Shown here one piece after another: positions 16,861 to 27,600 of a stretch of 45,017 bases of DNA. Below the pieces are notes generated by a model, which was not told where the DNA came from, did not search any database, and saw only the letters and a list, made by a program, of their open reading frames with translations. The stretch is taken from positions 1 through 45,017 of the forward strand of contig CADEEZ010000016.1 in assembly GCA_902826485.1 (NCBI GenBank), read 5' to 3'. How positions within the stretch are numbered: position 1 is the stretch's first letter; every line of letters starts with the position of its first letter. This DNA is from an uncultured Gammaproteobacteria bacterium. GTDB lineage: Bacteria > Pseudomonadota > Gammaproteobacteria > Berkiellales > Berkiellaceae. The position numbers and the translations under genes were made by a program.

Positions 16861-17691
16861 TTATTCTGCTGTTGCGGTATCTGTAGTGTTAGCGGCAGAT
16901 AACGCGACTAATTCACTCATGCCAATTTGGCTGTAGCCTGCATCAACATGCATAATTTCACCGGTAATGCCCGATGCTAAATCTGAGCACAAAAAGGCAG
17001 CCGCGTTGCCCACTTCAATGGCATCGACATTTTTGCGTAAAGGGGTAACTTTGGCATTCGTCGATAACATTTTTCTAAAATCTTTAATGCCTGAAGCCGC
17101 TAAGGTTCTAATAGGGCCAGCTGAAATGCCATTTACGCGAATACCCCGAGAACCTAAGCTATTGGCTAAATAGCGAACAGAAGCTTCTAAACTGGCTTTA
17201 GCTAAGCCCATTACGTTGTAGTTTGGAATGGCGCGCTCTGCCCCTAAATAGGTAAGGGTTAACATCGCCCCTGCGCGATTTTCCATCATAGGATAAGCCG
17301 CTTTGGCTAAGGCACAGAAGCTATAAGCGCTCACATCGTGGGCAATAGCAAAACCTTGTCTATTAATCACCTCAACAAAATCACCCTCTAATTGGTCGCT
17401 AGGAGCAAAGGCAATAGAATGAATGAGCACATCTAAGTAATCCCATTTGGTTTTAAGGCTTTCAAATAAATGTGCGATTTGCTCGTCTGAGCTCACATCA
17501 CATTGAAAAACCAAATCAGAGCCAAATTCTTGTGCCATTTTGGTGACACGATCTGAAAATTTGTCAGTTTGATAGGTAAATGCAAGTTCAGCGCCTTGGG
17601 CTTTCATGGCTTCAGCAATACCATAAGCAATAGACTTATTGCTGATTAATCCTGTTATTAAGACTCTTTTGCCGTTTAATAATCCACTCAT
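16861..17691 (-). CDS. fabI: Enoyl-[acyl-carrier-protein] reductase (NADH) FabI
   Basis: FabI performs the last reduction of fatty-acid elongation, reducing trans-2-enoyl-ACP with NADH. It is a short-chain dehydrogenase-like enzyme of the cytosol. The cofactor loop [13 protein letters not shown], the HSIAFAP segment, and the catalytic tyrosines and lysine in [20 protein letters not shown] (the Y-x6-K pattern) are intact. [13 protein letters not shown] and the GEIMHVDAG end are typical. The 276 residues include a short Ala/Thr-rich tail. It is divergent from the peptide transporter operon across 144 bp. It is the triclosan-target type of reductase. Confidence 0.97.
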   Translation of the reverse strand: MSGLLNGKRVLITGLISNKSIAYGIAEAMKAQGAELAFTYQTDKFSDRVTKMAQEFGSDLVFQCDVSSDEQIAHLFESLKTKWDYLDVLIHSIAFAPSDQLEGDFVEVINRQGFAIAHDVSAYSFCALAKAAYPMMENRAGAMLTLTYLGAERAIPNYNVMGLAKASLEASVRYLANSLGSRGIRVNGISAGPIRTLAASGIKDFRKMLSTNAKVTPLRKNVDAIEVGNAAAFLCSDLASGITGEIMHVDAGYSQIGMSELVALSAANTTDTATAE

Positions 17692-17835
17692 GGTATTTAA
17701 TCCTCTATCCTGTAAACAATTAGCTACACTAAATTAGGTTGCTATTCTATCGTCATCAGGTCGGATGGAGTAGTAGGATCATAACTAAATTTATATATAA
17801 GTCTACTAACATATAAATTGGATATAAAATACAGG

Positions 17836-20010
17836 ATGTTATTGAAATTACAGACGCCCTTGATGCTGATGTTTTTGGGGCTTTTAACTGCGTGCTCAGA
17901 TAAGCCTTGGAATGATCCTTATCCAAGCGATGATCCTAAAGCGAATACGTTTTATACGTCTTTTTCTGAACGCCCAAAACATTTAGATCCCGCTGTTTCT
18001 TATTCAAGCAATGAATGGGTGGTATTAAACCAAATTTATGAGCCGCCATTACAATACCATTATTTAAAAAGGCCCTATACCCTAGAGCCGTTAGTGGCAC
18101 AGAGTATGCCTACAGTAATTTATTTGGATAAAAATTTTAATCCTACAGAGGCACAGCAAAATATTGCTTATACACAATATCAAATAAAAATTAGCCCTCA
18201 TATTTTTTATCAAATGCATCCTTGTTTCTATCAAGAAAAAAATCAATATGTTTATCATAATTTAAATGAAAACTGGGTAGAAAGATTAGATTCGTTAAAC
18301 GACTTTCCCAATACAGGCACACGAGAAATCACAGCAGATGATTTTGTGTTTCAAATAAAACGATTAGCTGATCCGCTTGTAAAGTCGCCCATCTTAGGGT
18401 TAATGCAACAACATATCGTTGGGTTAGGCGAGCTTTCAGAAAAACTGCAAAAAAAATATCAAGCACTCAATGCAACGCTAGAACATCCTGTGTTTGTTGA
18501 TTTAAATAAAATCGATATGGTGGGTGCAAAAGTAATAGACAAGTATACCTATAGCATTACCATTCATGGACAATATCCGCAGTTTATGTATTGGCTGGCG
18601 ATGCCATTTTTTGCCCCCATGCCTTGGGAAGCCATAAAGTTTTATAGCCATCCTACTATGGTGGAAAAAGACATTACCTTAGACTGGTTCCCCGTGGGTA
18701 CGGGCCCGTATTATTTGCAAAAAAATGATCCTAACTCTCAAATGGTATTACAACGTAATAAATTATTTAGAAAAAGTTTTTATCCAACCGTATCAGATGA
18801 AACGGGAGAAGGGCAGTACAAAGAATTTCAAGAACTGATGGGTAAGCCTTTGCCCTTTTTAGACAGAGTAGAATTTGTGTTAGAAAAAGAAGATATTCCC
18901 TATTGGAATAAATTTTTACAAGGGTATTATGACAGCTCAGGTGTCAGTAGTGATAGTTTCGATCAAGCGTTTCAAGCGAGTGGCACGGGAGGAGGCTTAC
19001 AGCTCACCGAGCCGATGCTCGCTAAACACATAAAACTCACCACCGATGTGTTGCCCTCTACATTTTATTGGGGCTTCAACATGCTTGATCCCATTGTAGG
19101 CGGATACAATGATAAAAATAAAAAACTAAGACAAGCCATTTCTATTGCCATGGATATTGAAGAATATATTACGATTTTTCTAAACGGTCGAGGTGTGGTT
19201 GCCCAAAGCTTGCTACCACCAGGCATGTCACAATCAATACCAGAGAATTTAGATTTAAATACTGTTGTATATGATAAAAATAAAAACAGAAAATCTATTT
19301 CGGAAGCGAAAGCCTTATTAGCGGCGGCAGGATACCCTAATGGCGTGGATAGTAGCACAGGTAAACCCCTTATTTTATATTATGATGCGGTACAAGGGGG
19401 TGGCCCAGATACCAAAGCACAATTTGAATGGATTCGTAAACAGTTTGCCAAATTAGGCATCGATTTAATTGTGAGAGCCACGCAATATAATCGTTTTCAA
19501 GATAAAATGCGCAGTGGGGATGCCCAACTGTTTTTTTGGGGGTGGAATGCCGATTATCCTGATCCAGAAAACTTTTTATTTTTACTTTATGGACCCAATG
19601 CTAAAGTAAAATCGGGTGGCGAAAATCCCGCTAATTACGACAACCCAATGTATAACAAATTATATGAAACAATGCGGAATTTGCCCGATGGAGAAGAACG
19701 AGCAAAAATATTAGGCCAAATGTTAGATATTATACGAGAAGACGCGCCTTGGATCTGGGGCTTGCATCCTAAGTCCTACGCCTTAAGTCATCAATGGTTA
19801 TATCCTAGCAAGCCTAATGCCATGTCTCACAATAATATAAAATATATTAAAATCAATCCTGAACTCAGAGCCAAAAAACGCATAGAATGGAATCAAGCAC
19901 ATTTGTGGCCATTAGGGGGCATGTTCATCGGTTTAATGGGATGTTGTTTGCCTGCCTGGTTTATGTATAGAAAAAAACAACATAAGCCTCTGAAAAGATT
20001 TGATATTTAA
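17836..20010 (+). CDS. Peptide ABC transporter substrate-binding lipoprotein (family 5)
   Basis: This is the solute-binding component of an Opp/Dpp/Yej-type importer. The ATG at 17836 gives a lipoprotein signal ending in LLTAC with Cys20; a TTG 18 nt upstream has no ribosome-binding site. Family-5 features include the early FYTSFSERPKHLDPA segment, TADDFVFQIKRLADP, LRQAISIAMD, and the late FFWGWNADYPDPENFLF. Its 724 residues exceed the usual 500-600. Unusually, the C terminus has a hydrophobic segment (GGMFIGLMGCCLPAWFMY) followed by RKKQHK, so the protein may be held at the inner membrane. The first permease starts 161 bp downstream, across a repeat element. The exact substrate is unknown. 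Confidence 0.9.
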   Translation: MLLKLQTPLMLMFLGLLTACSDKPWNDPYPSDDPKANTFYTSFSERPKHLDPAVSYSSNEWVVLNQIYEPPLQYHYLKRPYTLEPLVAQSMPTVIYLDKNFNPTEAQQNIAYTQYQIKISPHIFYQMHPCFYQEKNQYVYHNLNENWVERLDSLNDFPNTGTREITADDFVFQIKRLADPLVKSPILGLMQQHIVGLGELSEKLQKKYQALNATLEHPVFVDLNKIDMVGAKVIDKYTYSITIHGQYPQFMYWLAMPFFAPMPWEAIKFYSHPTMVEKDITLDWFPVGTGPYYLQKNDPNSQMVLQRNKLFRKSFYPTVSDETGEGQYKEFQELMGKPLPFLDRVEFVLEKEDIPYWNKFLQGYYDSSGVSSDSFDQAFQASGTGGGLQLTEPMLAKHIKLTTDVLPSTFYWGFNMLDPIVGGYNDKNKKLRQAISIAMDIEEYITIFLNGRGVVAQSLLPPGMSQSIPENLDLNTVVYDKNKNRKSISEAKALLAAAGYPNGVDSSTGKPLILYYDAVQGGGPDTKAQFEWIRKQFAKLGIDLIVRATQYNRFQDKMRSGDAQLFFWGWNADYPDPENFLFLLYGPNAKVKSGGENPANYDNPMYNKLYETMRNLPDGEERAKILGQMLDIIREDAPWIWGLHPKSYALSHQWLYPSKPNAMSHNNIKYIKINPELRAKKRIEWNQAHLWPLGGMFIGLMGCCLPAWFMYRKKQHKPLKRFDI

Positions 20011-20026
20011 TTAAGTTCTTGGACTT

Positions 20027-20139
20027 TGTCATGCCAGCGAAGGCTGGCATCCAGGAAGCCACGGAGTGGCGTAGGAATTTAGCCCCGCGTGAAACGTGGG
20101 GAAATAAAAGTCTGGATGCCAGCCTTCGCTGGCATGACA
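20027..20139. repeat. 28-bp perfect inverted repeat element within transporter operon
   Basis: The arms 20027-20054 and 20112-20139 are perfectly complementary over 28 bp around a 57-bp centre. The centre holds two further hairpins, GCCAC/GTGGC and CCCCGCG/CGTGGGG. Each arm folds alone as ATGCCAGC-GAAG-GCTGGCAT. The GGCATCCAG inner end matches the element at 15577. It resembles dispersed ATCCAG-ending repeats common in proteobacteria. It lies between the binding-protein and permease genes and could stabilise or attenuate the message. Confidence 0.85.
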
Positions 20140-20171
20140 GATTTTGAGATAAAATAGGAAAATGTGATTCA

Positions 20172-21152
20172 ATGTTTGTATATATCATTAGACGAATTTT
20201 ATATGCTATCCCTATCTTAATAGGCGTGAATATTCTTACGTTCGCTTTATTTTTTATTGTTAATACCCCTGATGATATTGCCCGAATACATTTAGGGCAA
20301 AAATATGTCACAGAATCGGCAATTGAAAATTGGAAAAATGCGCATGGCTATAACTTACCCTTGTTTCTTAACAATGAAAAAGAAGGGCTCGACCAGTTTA
20401 AAAAAACAATATTTTATCAAAAATCACTTAAGTTATTTGCCTTCGAATTTGGTTCTAGCGATGCTGGCCAAGATATTAGTTATGATATAAAACAACGCAT
20501 GCTTCCCTCATTAGCCATTGCTATTCCGGCTTTAATTTTGGGATTATTGGTGGATATTACCATCGCATTATTATTTGTCTTTTTTAGAGGCACTTATATT
20601 GATACAGGCGGGGTGATTATTTGTGTGATGATGATGTCAATTTCAGCTTTATTTTATATTATCGGTGGTCAGTATGTGTTGGCTAAAGTATTAAAATTAG
20701 TACCTGTTTCAGGTTATGAAGCAGGGTGGAATTTAATTAAATTTTTAATTTTACCTGTGATAATAGGGGTTATTGGTGGGTTAGGATCTGGGGCGCGATG
20801 GTATCGAACCTTGTTTTTAGAAGAAATTAATAAAGATTATGTTAAAACCGCTTTGTCAAAAGGCTTTTCGGAAATATATGTTTTGTTTAAACACATTTTA
20901 AAAAATGCTTTAATTCCGATTTTAACTGGGATAGTGGTGTTATTGCCATTATTATTTTTGGGCAGTTTATTAACCGAGTCGTTTTTTGGTATCCCAGGTT
21001 TAGGGAGTTATACCATTGATGCGATTGAGCAACAAGACTTTGCGATAGTCAGAGCAATGGTCTTTTTAGGGTCGGTTTTATATATTATTGGCCTGATTCT
21101 CACGGACATCTCTTATACCATGGTAGACCCTAGAGTAAAATTAAATGATTAA
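20172..21152 (+). CDS. Peptide ABC transporter permease, OppB/DppB/YejB type
   Basis: This is an inner-membrane permease subunit of the peptide importer. It opens with MFVYIIRRILYAIPILIGVN, the standard N-terminal helix of the OppB family, and has about six membrane segments. The EAA coupling loop is ARWYRTLFLEEINKDYVKTA ... SEIYVLFKHILKNALIPIL, which contacts the ATPase. The family ending VDPRVKL is present. Its 326 residues are typical. It overlaps the next permease by 8 bp, indicating tight co-expression. No strong ribosome-binding site is seen directly before the ATG. Confidence 0.93.
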   Translation: MFVYIIRRILYAIPILIGVNILTFALFFIVNTPDDIARIHLGQKYVTESAIENWKNAHGYNLPLFLNNEKEGLDQFKKTIFYQKSLKLFAFEFGSSDAGQDISYDIKQRMLPSLAIAIPALILGLLVDITIALLFVFFRGTYIDTGGVIICVMMMSISALFYIIGGQYVLAKVLKLVPVSGYEAGWNLIKFLILPVIIGVIGGLGSGARWYRTLFLEEINKDYVKTALSKGFSEIYVLFKHILKNALIPILTGIVVLLPLLFLGSLLTESFFGIPGLGSYTIDAIEQQDFAIVRAMVFLGSVLYIIGLILTDISYTMVDPRVKLND

Positions 21153-22539
21153 TTTTTTACAAAATTGGCAACATATAAAATTTACGCCATTATGGACTGA
21201 TTTTTTATTATACATATTAATCATCATGGTAATAGGATTTTTCTTGAGTATTCGCAATAACCCAACGATGCTAGAACCATGGAAAAAAGTGATTCAAAAA
21301 CCTTTAAATATTTTTGTCATGATGTTATTGAGCATGTTTATTTTAATTACCATGCTCGATTCTGTACATTTTGAAGTTTTACCCCAACACCCTTTAGCCA
21401 AAGAATATCCCAACACATATGGCACCGGCCAAACCAAAAGTATTCTTGATACGATGATGAAAGATGCTATTGAGCACCAAGAAACCTCTTATTCTGCTCC
21501 GTTTGCGCTATACGGTTTTAACAAAGAAAATATCATGCGAAATGGGGAGATGATAAGAGATTATCCGAGGTTGCAGTACGCAGGAAAGCATTTAAAATCA
21601 GATTTAGATAAATCTAAAGATATTCTCAAAAGAATGTTTGCGTCTGCATTGAGTGCTTTAGGATTGGTGGTCATACTATTATTACCTGCTATTAAGCTTC
21701 CAAACAGCAATTTATACCTCTTTATAAATAAAACCTTCATGAGCACTTTGTTTATTATTTTTTTTATTGTCATATTTTGTGGTTTAACTTTACCTCACTA
21801 CCATATTATGGGTACTTCTAAAATTGGTGAAGATGTGTTGTACGAAGCCATCAAAAGCATTCGAACAGGTGTTTTAATCGGCACGTTGACCACTCTGGTT
21901 ATGCTGCCCTTTGCGATATTTTTAGGGATTTTAGCAGGTTATGTACGTGGGTGGATAGACGACTTAATTCAATATTTATATACCACCTTAAGTTCGATTC
22001 CAGGGGTATTATTGATAGCCGCAAGTGTATTAAGCTTACAGGTGTTAATGACCAGTCATCAAGCTTGGTTTAGTTCGATGGCAGAACGAAGTGACGCACG
22101 CTTATTGGCTTTATGTGTGATATTAGGCGTGACAAGCTGGACGGGGCTTTGTCGTTTATTAAGAGCCGAAGCACTCAAATTAAGAGAAATTGATTATGTC
22201 ACGGCGGCGCGTAGTTTAGGCGTGTCTCATTTTAAAATCATGCTAAAACATTTATTGCCTAATATGTCGCATATTATTTTAATTTCAATTGCCTTAGACT
22301 TTTCGGGCTTGGTGCTTGCAGAAGCAGTGTTGTCTTATATCGGCGTAGGGGTAGATCCCACTTCATACAGTTGGGGAAGCATGATTAATGGGGCAAGATT
22401 AGAAATGTCACGCATGCCAGTAGTTTGGTGGTCTTTGTCGGCAGCCTTTATTTTTATGTTTACCTTAGTTTTATCGGCAAATATTTTTGCAGATAGTTTA
22501 AGAGATGCCTTTGATCCAAGAATGAGAGATCAAAAATAA
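21145..22539 (+). CDS. Peptide ABC transporter permease, OppC/DppC/YejE type, long form
   Basis: This is the second permease subunit. The C-terminal half is typical OppC: an EAA loop CRLLRAEALKLREIDYVTAA ... HFKIMLKHLLPNMSHIILI, followed by DFSGLVLAEAVLSYIGVGVDP and the ending ADSLRDAFDPR. At 464 residues it is about 120-160 longer than most. The added N-terminal part carries extra hydrophobic segments at about 12-30, 52-72 and 165-185, with a polar stretch between that may face the periplasm. It overlaps the preceding permease by 8 bp, and its stop overlaps the ATPase start by 1 bp (TAATG). Confidence 0.92.
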   Translation: MINFLQNWQHIKFTPLWTDFLLYILIIMVIGFFLSIRNNPTMLEPWKKVIQKPLNIFVMMLLSMFILITMLDSVHFEVLPQHPLAKEYPNTYGTGQTKSILDTMMKDAIEHQETSYSAPFALYGFNKENIMRNGEMIRDYPRLQYAGKHLKSDLDKSKDILKRMFASALSALGLVVILLLPAIKLPNSNLYLFINKTFMSTLFIIFFIVIFCGLTLPHYHIMGTSKIGEDVLYEAIKSIRTGVLIGTLTTLVMLPFAIFLGILAGYVRGWIDDLIQYLYTTLSSIPGVLLIAASVLSLQVLMTSHQAWFSSMAERSDARLLALCVILGVTSWTGLCRLLRAEALKLREIDYVTAARSLGVSHFKIMLKHLLPNMSHIILISIALDFSGLVLAEAVLSYIGVGVDPTSYSWGSMINGARLEMSRMPVVWWSLSAAFIFMFTLVLSANIFADSLRDAFDPRMRDQK

Positions 22540-24590
22540 TGAATCATAAACCTATTTTAGAAGTTAATAATCTCAAAGTGTATATCCAAAGCGAGTCAGA
22601 TTATATTAGAGCAGTGAACACAGTGTCTTTTACTTTGCATGAAACCCAAACCATGGCCATTGTAGGAGAATCAGGTTGTGGTAAATCTATTACCGCGATG
22701 TCTATTCCAAGATTATTACCGCTACAAGCCCGAATAGATTTACAATCTGAAATATTATTTCGCGGAGAAAATCTTTTAAATTACTCTGAAAAACAAATGC
22801 AAGCGGTGCGTCGAAAAGAGATTGCTGTCGTATTTCAAGATCCGCAAGTGGCTTTAAACCCCGTATTAACGCTAGGGAAGCAAATCATTGAAGCGATTCC
22901 CTTAAAATTATCAAAAGCCGCCTATCGTATTAAAGCAATTGAATTATTAAAAGATGTGCTGATTTCAGAGCCAGAAATGATGTTAGATAAATACCCTCAC
23001 CAAATTTCAGGTGGACAAAAGCAGCGCGTAATGATAGCCATGGCGTTGGCAAAATCCCCGAGTATTCTGATTGCCGATGAACCCACTACGGCTTTAGATG
23101 TGACCACGCAAGCACAAATTATCGAATTATTAAAAGTCATTATTAAAAAAAATAAAATGGCCCTTATTTTAATTAGCCATGATTTAGGGGTGGTGCGTGA
23201 ACTGGCTGATACCATTCATGTGATGTATGCCGGGCATATGGTAGAGCAAGCGCCTGCAAAAGAATTCTTTTTTTCTCCCAAGCATCCTTATGCACAAAAA
23301 TTGTTTAAAGCCCTGCCAGAAAGGGCAGAAAAAAGAGCGCCCTTATCGGTTATTCCTGGCCAAGTGCCGAGTTTAAACCAAACGTTTAATTTATGTCGGT
23401 TTTTGGGTCGGTGTGAGGTCTCATTTAACGCTTGTACAAACACCAAACCAAAATTATATGACTATAAAAGTAGTGAAATAGGGGCGGTGCGTTGCCTGCA
23501 TTATCAGCCTGAATTGCTCGAGGAATCTGCTCAAAGTGTGGCCCAAAATTTAATGGGTGTAAAAGAAATCATTCAATATAGTGTCGAAGAAGACATTCAT
23601 CTGCAGCATGTAGAAGAAAAGGTAAATTTAATTGATATAAATCATTTAAAAGTATTTTTTCCTATCCAAAAGGGCTTATTCAAAAGAACAGTGGGCTATG
23701 TCAAAGCGGTTGACGGGGTGAGTTTATCCATTCATGAAGGAGAGACAGTTGCGCTAGTGGGGGAATCTGGTTGCGGTAAGTCCACTGTGGGCAAAGCCAT
23801 TTTACAGTTAATTAAGCCGTCTTATGGCAATGTGATTTATATGGGTAAAGATCTTACCCGATTATATCCCTGGCAGTTACATAAAATTCGCAGCGATTGC
23901 CAAATGATTTTTCAAGATCCTTATTCTTCTATGGACCCGCGTATGCGTGTGTCAGACATTTTAGAAGAAGGCATGATAGCTTTAAATATTGGGTCGAATG
24001 CAGAAGAACGCCAAGACAGAATGGATAGCTTATTAGAACAAGTTGGCCTAAATAAAAACATGAAATATCGTTTTCCTCATGAGTTTTCAGGTGGTCAACG
24101 GCAACGTATTTGTATTGCCAGAGTATTAGCGTTGGGCGCAAGATTTATTATATGCGATGAACCCACCAGCAGCTTGGATGTATCTGTTCAAGCGCAGTTA
24201 TTAAATTTATTTCAAGCGCTACAAAACGAGTTTAATATCAGCTTATTATTTATAACCCATAACATATCGGTAGTTTCTTATCTAGCTGATACGGTTGCTG
24301 TCATGTATTTGGGCAGAATTGTAGAGCAGGGGCCTGCAGAAGCAGTATTAAATAGCCCCAAACATCCTTATACCCAAGCGCTATTAGCTTCGGTACCAAG
24401 CTTAGATAGCCCTAAAAAGGTACATGCGCCTATAGGGGAAATCCCTTCCAATATCACCCCACCTAGTGGCTGCCATTTTCATCCCAGATGCCCTCATGTT
24501 ATGCCTATATGCAAAGAAAGTTACCCACCTAATTATATTTTACTTAAACAAACTGCTAAATGCTTCTTATATTCAGACAAAGTGGAATAA
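22539..24590 (+). CDS. Fused double ATPase of peptide ABC transporter (OppD-OppF type)
   Basis: Two ABC ATPase modules are fused in one 683-residue chain, as in YejF and GsiA. The first Walker A, GESGCGKS, is near residue 46 with signature SGGQKQRVMIA; the second GESGCGKS is near 407 with signature SGGQRQRICIA. Both Walker B motifs (ADEPTTALDV, CDEPTSSLDV) are intact. Each half ends in an oligopeptide-transporter C-terminal domain with cysteines (CRFLGRCEVSFNAC; CHFHPRCPHVMPIC). It powers uptake by the two permeases and completes the operon. Both nucleotide sites look competent. Confidence 0.95.
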   Translation: MNHKPILEVNNLKVYIQSESDYIRAVNTVSFTLHETQTMAIVGESGCGKSITAMSIPRLLPLQARIDLQSEILFRGENLLNYSEKQMQAVRRKEIAVVFQDPQVALNPVLTLGKQIIEAIPLKLSKAAYRIKAIELLKDVLISEPEMMLDKYPHQISGGQKQRVMIAMALAKSPSILIADEPTTALDVTTQAQIIELLKVIIKKNKMALILISHDLGVVRELADTIHVMYAGHMVEQAPAKEFFFSPKHPYAQKLFKALPERAEKRAPLSVIPGQVPSLNQTFNLCRFLGRCEVSFNACTNTKPKLYDYKSSEIGAVRCLHYQPELLEESAQSVAQNLMGVKEIIQYSVEEDIHLQHVEEKVNLIDINHLKVFFPIQKGLFKRTVGYVKAVDGVSLSIHEGETVALVGESGCGKSTVGKAILQLIKPSYGNVIYMGKDLTRLYPWQLHKIRSDCQMIFQDPYSSMDPRMRVSDILEEGMIALNIGSNAEERQDRMDSLLEQVGLNKNMKYRFPHEFSGGQRQRICIARVLALGARFIICDEPTSSLDVSVQAQLLNLFQALQNEFNISLLFITHNISVVSYLADTVAVMYLGRIVEQGPAEAVLNSPKHPYTQALLASVPSLDSPKKVHAPIGEIPSNITPPSGCHFHPRCPHVMPICKESYPPNYILLKQTAKCFLYSDKVE

Positions 24591-24607
24591 CAATTCTATA
24601 AAAGTTC

Positions 24608-24636
24608 TTTACCTTAAAGTCATGTTAATGTAATAT
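24608..24636 (+). promoter_or_regulatory. Candidate promoter of giant-paralogue locus
   Basis: TTTACC (24608-24613) and TAATAT (24631-24636) are 17 bp apart, each matching consensus at four of six positions. They lie 37 bp before the first giant paralogue. Both boxes are imperfect, so this is tentative. No terminator after the ATPase gene was seen. Confidence 0.35.
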
Positions 24637-24672
24637 CTCCAACTAAGTATTTCTAGTAGTTTGAGAATTAAC

Positions 24673-27600
24673 ATGACAGATATTTCCCGCAAAAAAATTA
24701 ACAGAAAAAAACAACAGTTAGACAAGGTAACTAACTCAATCTTAATGAATTATTTAGGGGCAAAAACCCTAGAAGGGCAAAAATCACAGTTATCAAACCT
24801 AAAATATCATTTAGAAAAAAGAAAAAAAACATCTACCTACAATATTAATGATGATATTGGTTTTACGATTAATTTAAATAATTTTGGTTATAATTATTTC
24901 TGCGATTTGGTCTTGCACTTAGATGATCTTGATTTATTTTTAATGCTAAAAGATTTGGGGTTATCAGATATCGTGCCTCAAGGAAAACCCCTTTGGCATA
25001 ATATGATCTATTTTAGTTCACATCGTTGTTTTTCATCTTATTTTTGTAACACACCCATTGACATATATTTTACAGCAGGAGAATTAAATCCTCTGCATTA
25101 TGCAATATCAACTTATAATCAACCTGCTTTTAATACCATTATGTCGCATCCTGAGTTTAAATTGAGTTATTTAGAATATGTGAATAAAGCCAAAAGCAAA
25201 AACGCACTGGCTTTAGCTGCCGCCGCTTTTAATTTAGAAGCAGTGGATGCTTTGCTTAAACTAAAAGCACCTTGCCTTACGGTAAATAATATGACCTCGG
25301 CATTTGATCATGCTGTGATGAAATTTTTAGATTATTTTTCAAATAATAAAGTCACCCAATTTTTTAGAACTCAAGAAGGCATGCCATGCCCGTTAGTAAG
25401 CCCAGAGAAGAGTAGTGGCTTAAAAAAAGCGATGAATATTGAGACCATCAGAGAGGTATTTTATTTATTACTGAATAAAACACCACACGATCTTAATATA
25501 CATCAATTATACAGCATACTTCCAAACGAGAAAAAATTAGATTTGTTTGAAAGATTAGAAGAACTCCATGAAAATCATATTCACTTTTCTAGAGGCTCTT
25601 TTAAAATATTATTAGATATATTATTAAGTGCAGGCCCAGGATTATGTTTTTATGACTTGCCCATTTCACTTCAAAAGATATATGTCACGATACCTGATGA
25701 TGCCGAAATTTGCATGCCAATCATGTCTAAAAATCAAGAAATAAAATATATATATAAATATAAGGATTTTGAAGGATATTTGTTGGCAAACAGAGAAAAC
25801 TTTATACCATTGGCTTCGTTATATCAGTATATAAACAATAAGTTAAAACGTCCTGATTTAAATTCTAATACGACACACAGTTTAAGTGCGTTAGAAGAGA
25901 TTATTATGGGCAGTAAAAATATTCATGAAATAACAGTGTGTATTGTTAGGCCCAAAGTAAATGACTTTGTTAGAGAAGAAGGACTCACTCCTGTTGAAAT
26001 GTTTAAAAAAATAGATCAGGTTAAGCTGATTAGTTTTAACAAAGAAACCTTATCAGCACTAATGAAAGAAGAAATAAATCCTTTAAACAGAATTGAGGCA
26101 AATTTAGTAGGAGACGAATTTTATCAAATCAATGAAGATAATCTTAAAATTGTTCGTTCTGCCATGTTAGATACTTCAAGCACTTTGCCAACATTATTTA
26201 TTCATTTGCTACGTTGCAATGAGATTTTTCGTCAGTTACCAAATAGAGAAGTATACTTTGATGATTTGATGACAGTTAAAAAAACCATTCTCGTTTTTGA
26301 AAGAATATGTTCAAAAATAGATTTTTATGTTCTGGTATCTCTCTATCATCATTGGAAAATCATTAAGCGCTCGCCAGGTGAATTAATAGAGTATTTAAAT
26401 GCACTATTAGTGCCCATTAAAATATTAAATAAAAAAATAAATTTAATGGATAGTGAAAGGTATCTACCCGCATTTTTAAGAGCCCAATATTTTATTTATG
26501 GGTTGTTGATTGAAGCTCATTGTAACAATAATCAGCCTCGGTTAGCAAAAAAAGCTTTAAGAGAGGTCATGCTAGTATCACAAAGTGCTGCGGATTCTGA
26601 TTTTTTCAAAGATATTTACCATAATTTGGCTCATCACATTGTAACAGTTCAGATTTTTTCTATTGTATTAGAATTTGGCTTTCAATATCTTAAACCTAAA
26701 GAAATTTATAAACATTTTTCTCAGGTGCTAAATTATGAATCAGGCATAGTTTTACAGAAATCTTTCTGCCAAAAATTAACAGAGTATATATTAAATTGCA
26801 TCCATGCTAATTTATTTACTCACGTTGAAAAATTATTAATACTTTTGCAAAAGCATGTGCTAAATGAAAACATGCTCCCACTTGTTGAATTAGAAAAATT
26901 ATACATAGTACAAGTAGGTTTATATTTAAATAAAATAGATGCGAAGTTACTCAAATCTGATTTTTCTGTACGATTTAAGCTGGATGTCGAAAAAAGTACA
27001 TTAGAAATTGATTGTAGTGAAATCTCTTTTTCATTGAAGCATATACAAAAACGCATCCCTATTGAATGTAAAGCGCTAAACAAAAATTTAATATTAGAAG
27101 AAATTCATTTGTATGCCATGGATGATGTAGAGGATTTTTTTCAAGCCCTTGATAATATTTTTTCACTCGATTTAAAGAAAAAACAAAAACAAATTGATAT
27201 TGAAAAATCCAAAACAACGGATCCATCTTTCGCGAAAACAGATATTGAGATGGCAAATAATATGTCATGTTTGATGTTGTATGAATCTAATGTAAAGACT
27301 TACAATAGAACAAAAAAAATAAAAAAAGATATTTTAGAGCCAAAATCAATATTTGAAAATCCCATCAAGATAGTAAAACAGTCTGATATAATCATAAACC
27401 GAGCAGAATTAAAAAAAGTAACAAATATAGGAAATGAGTTTAGTGATTTAATTATGATTACTAGTCCTTATGGCAAAATAAGATTCGTTGTTATAAAAAA
27501 ATCAACAGAATTTAATTGTTTTTTTGAAGCTTGTCATCACTTTGAAAATAAACAAGGAGAATGGGGAGTCAAATCGGTTAATCCTTACGGGAGTAATCAA

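Noticed and set aside
19961..20311. Minus-strand 116-codon frame over the repeat between transporter genes
   Set aside because: Its MPAFAGMTKS-like segment is the usual false translation of a dispersed inverted repeat.
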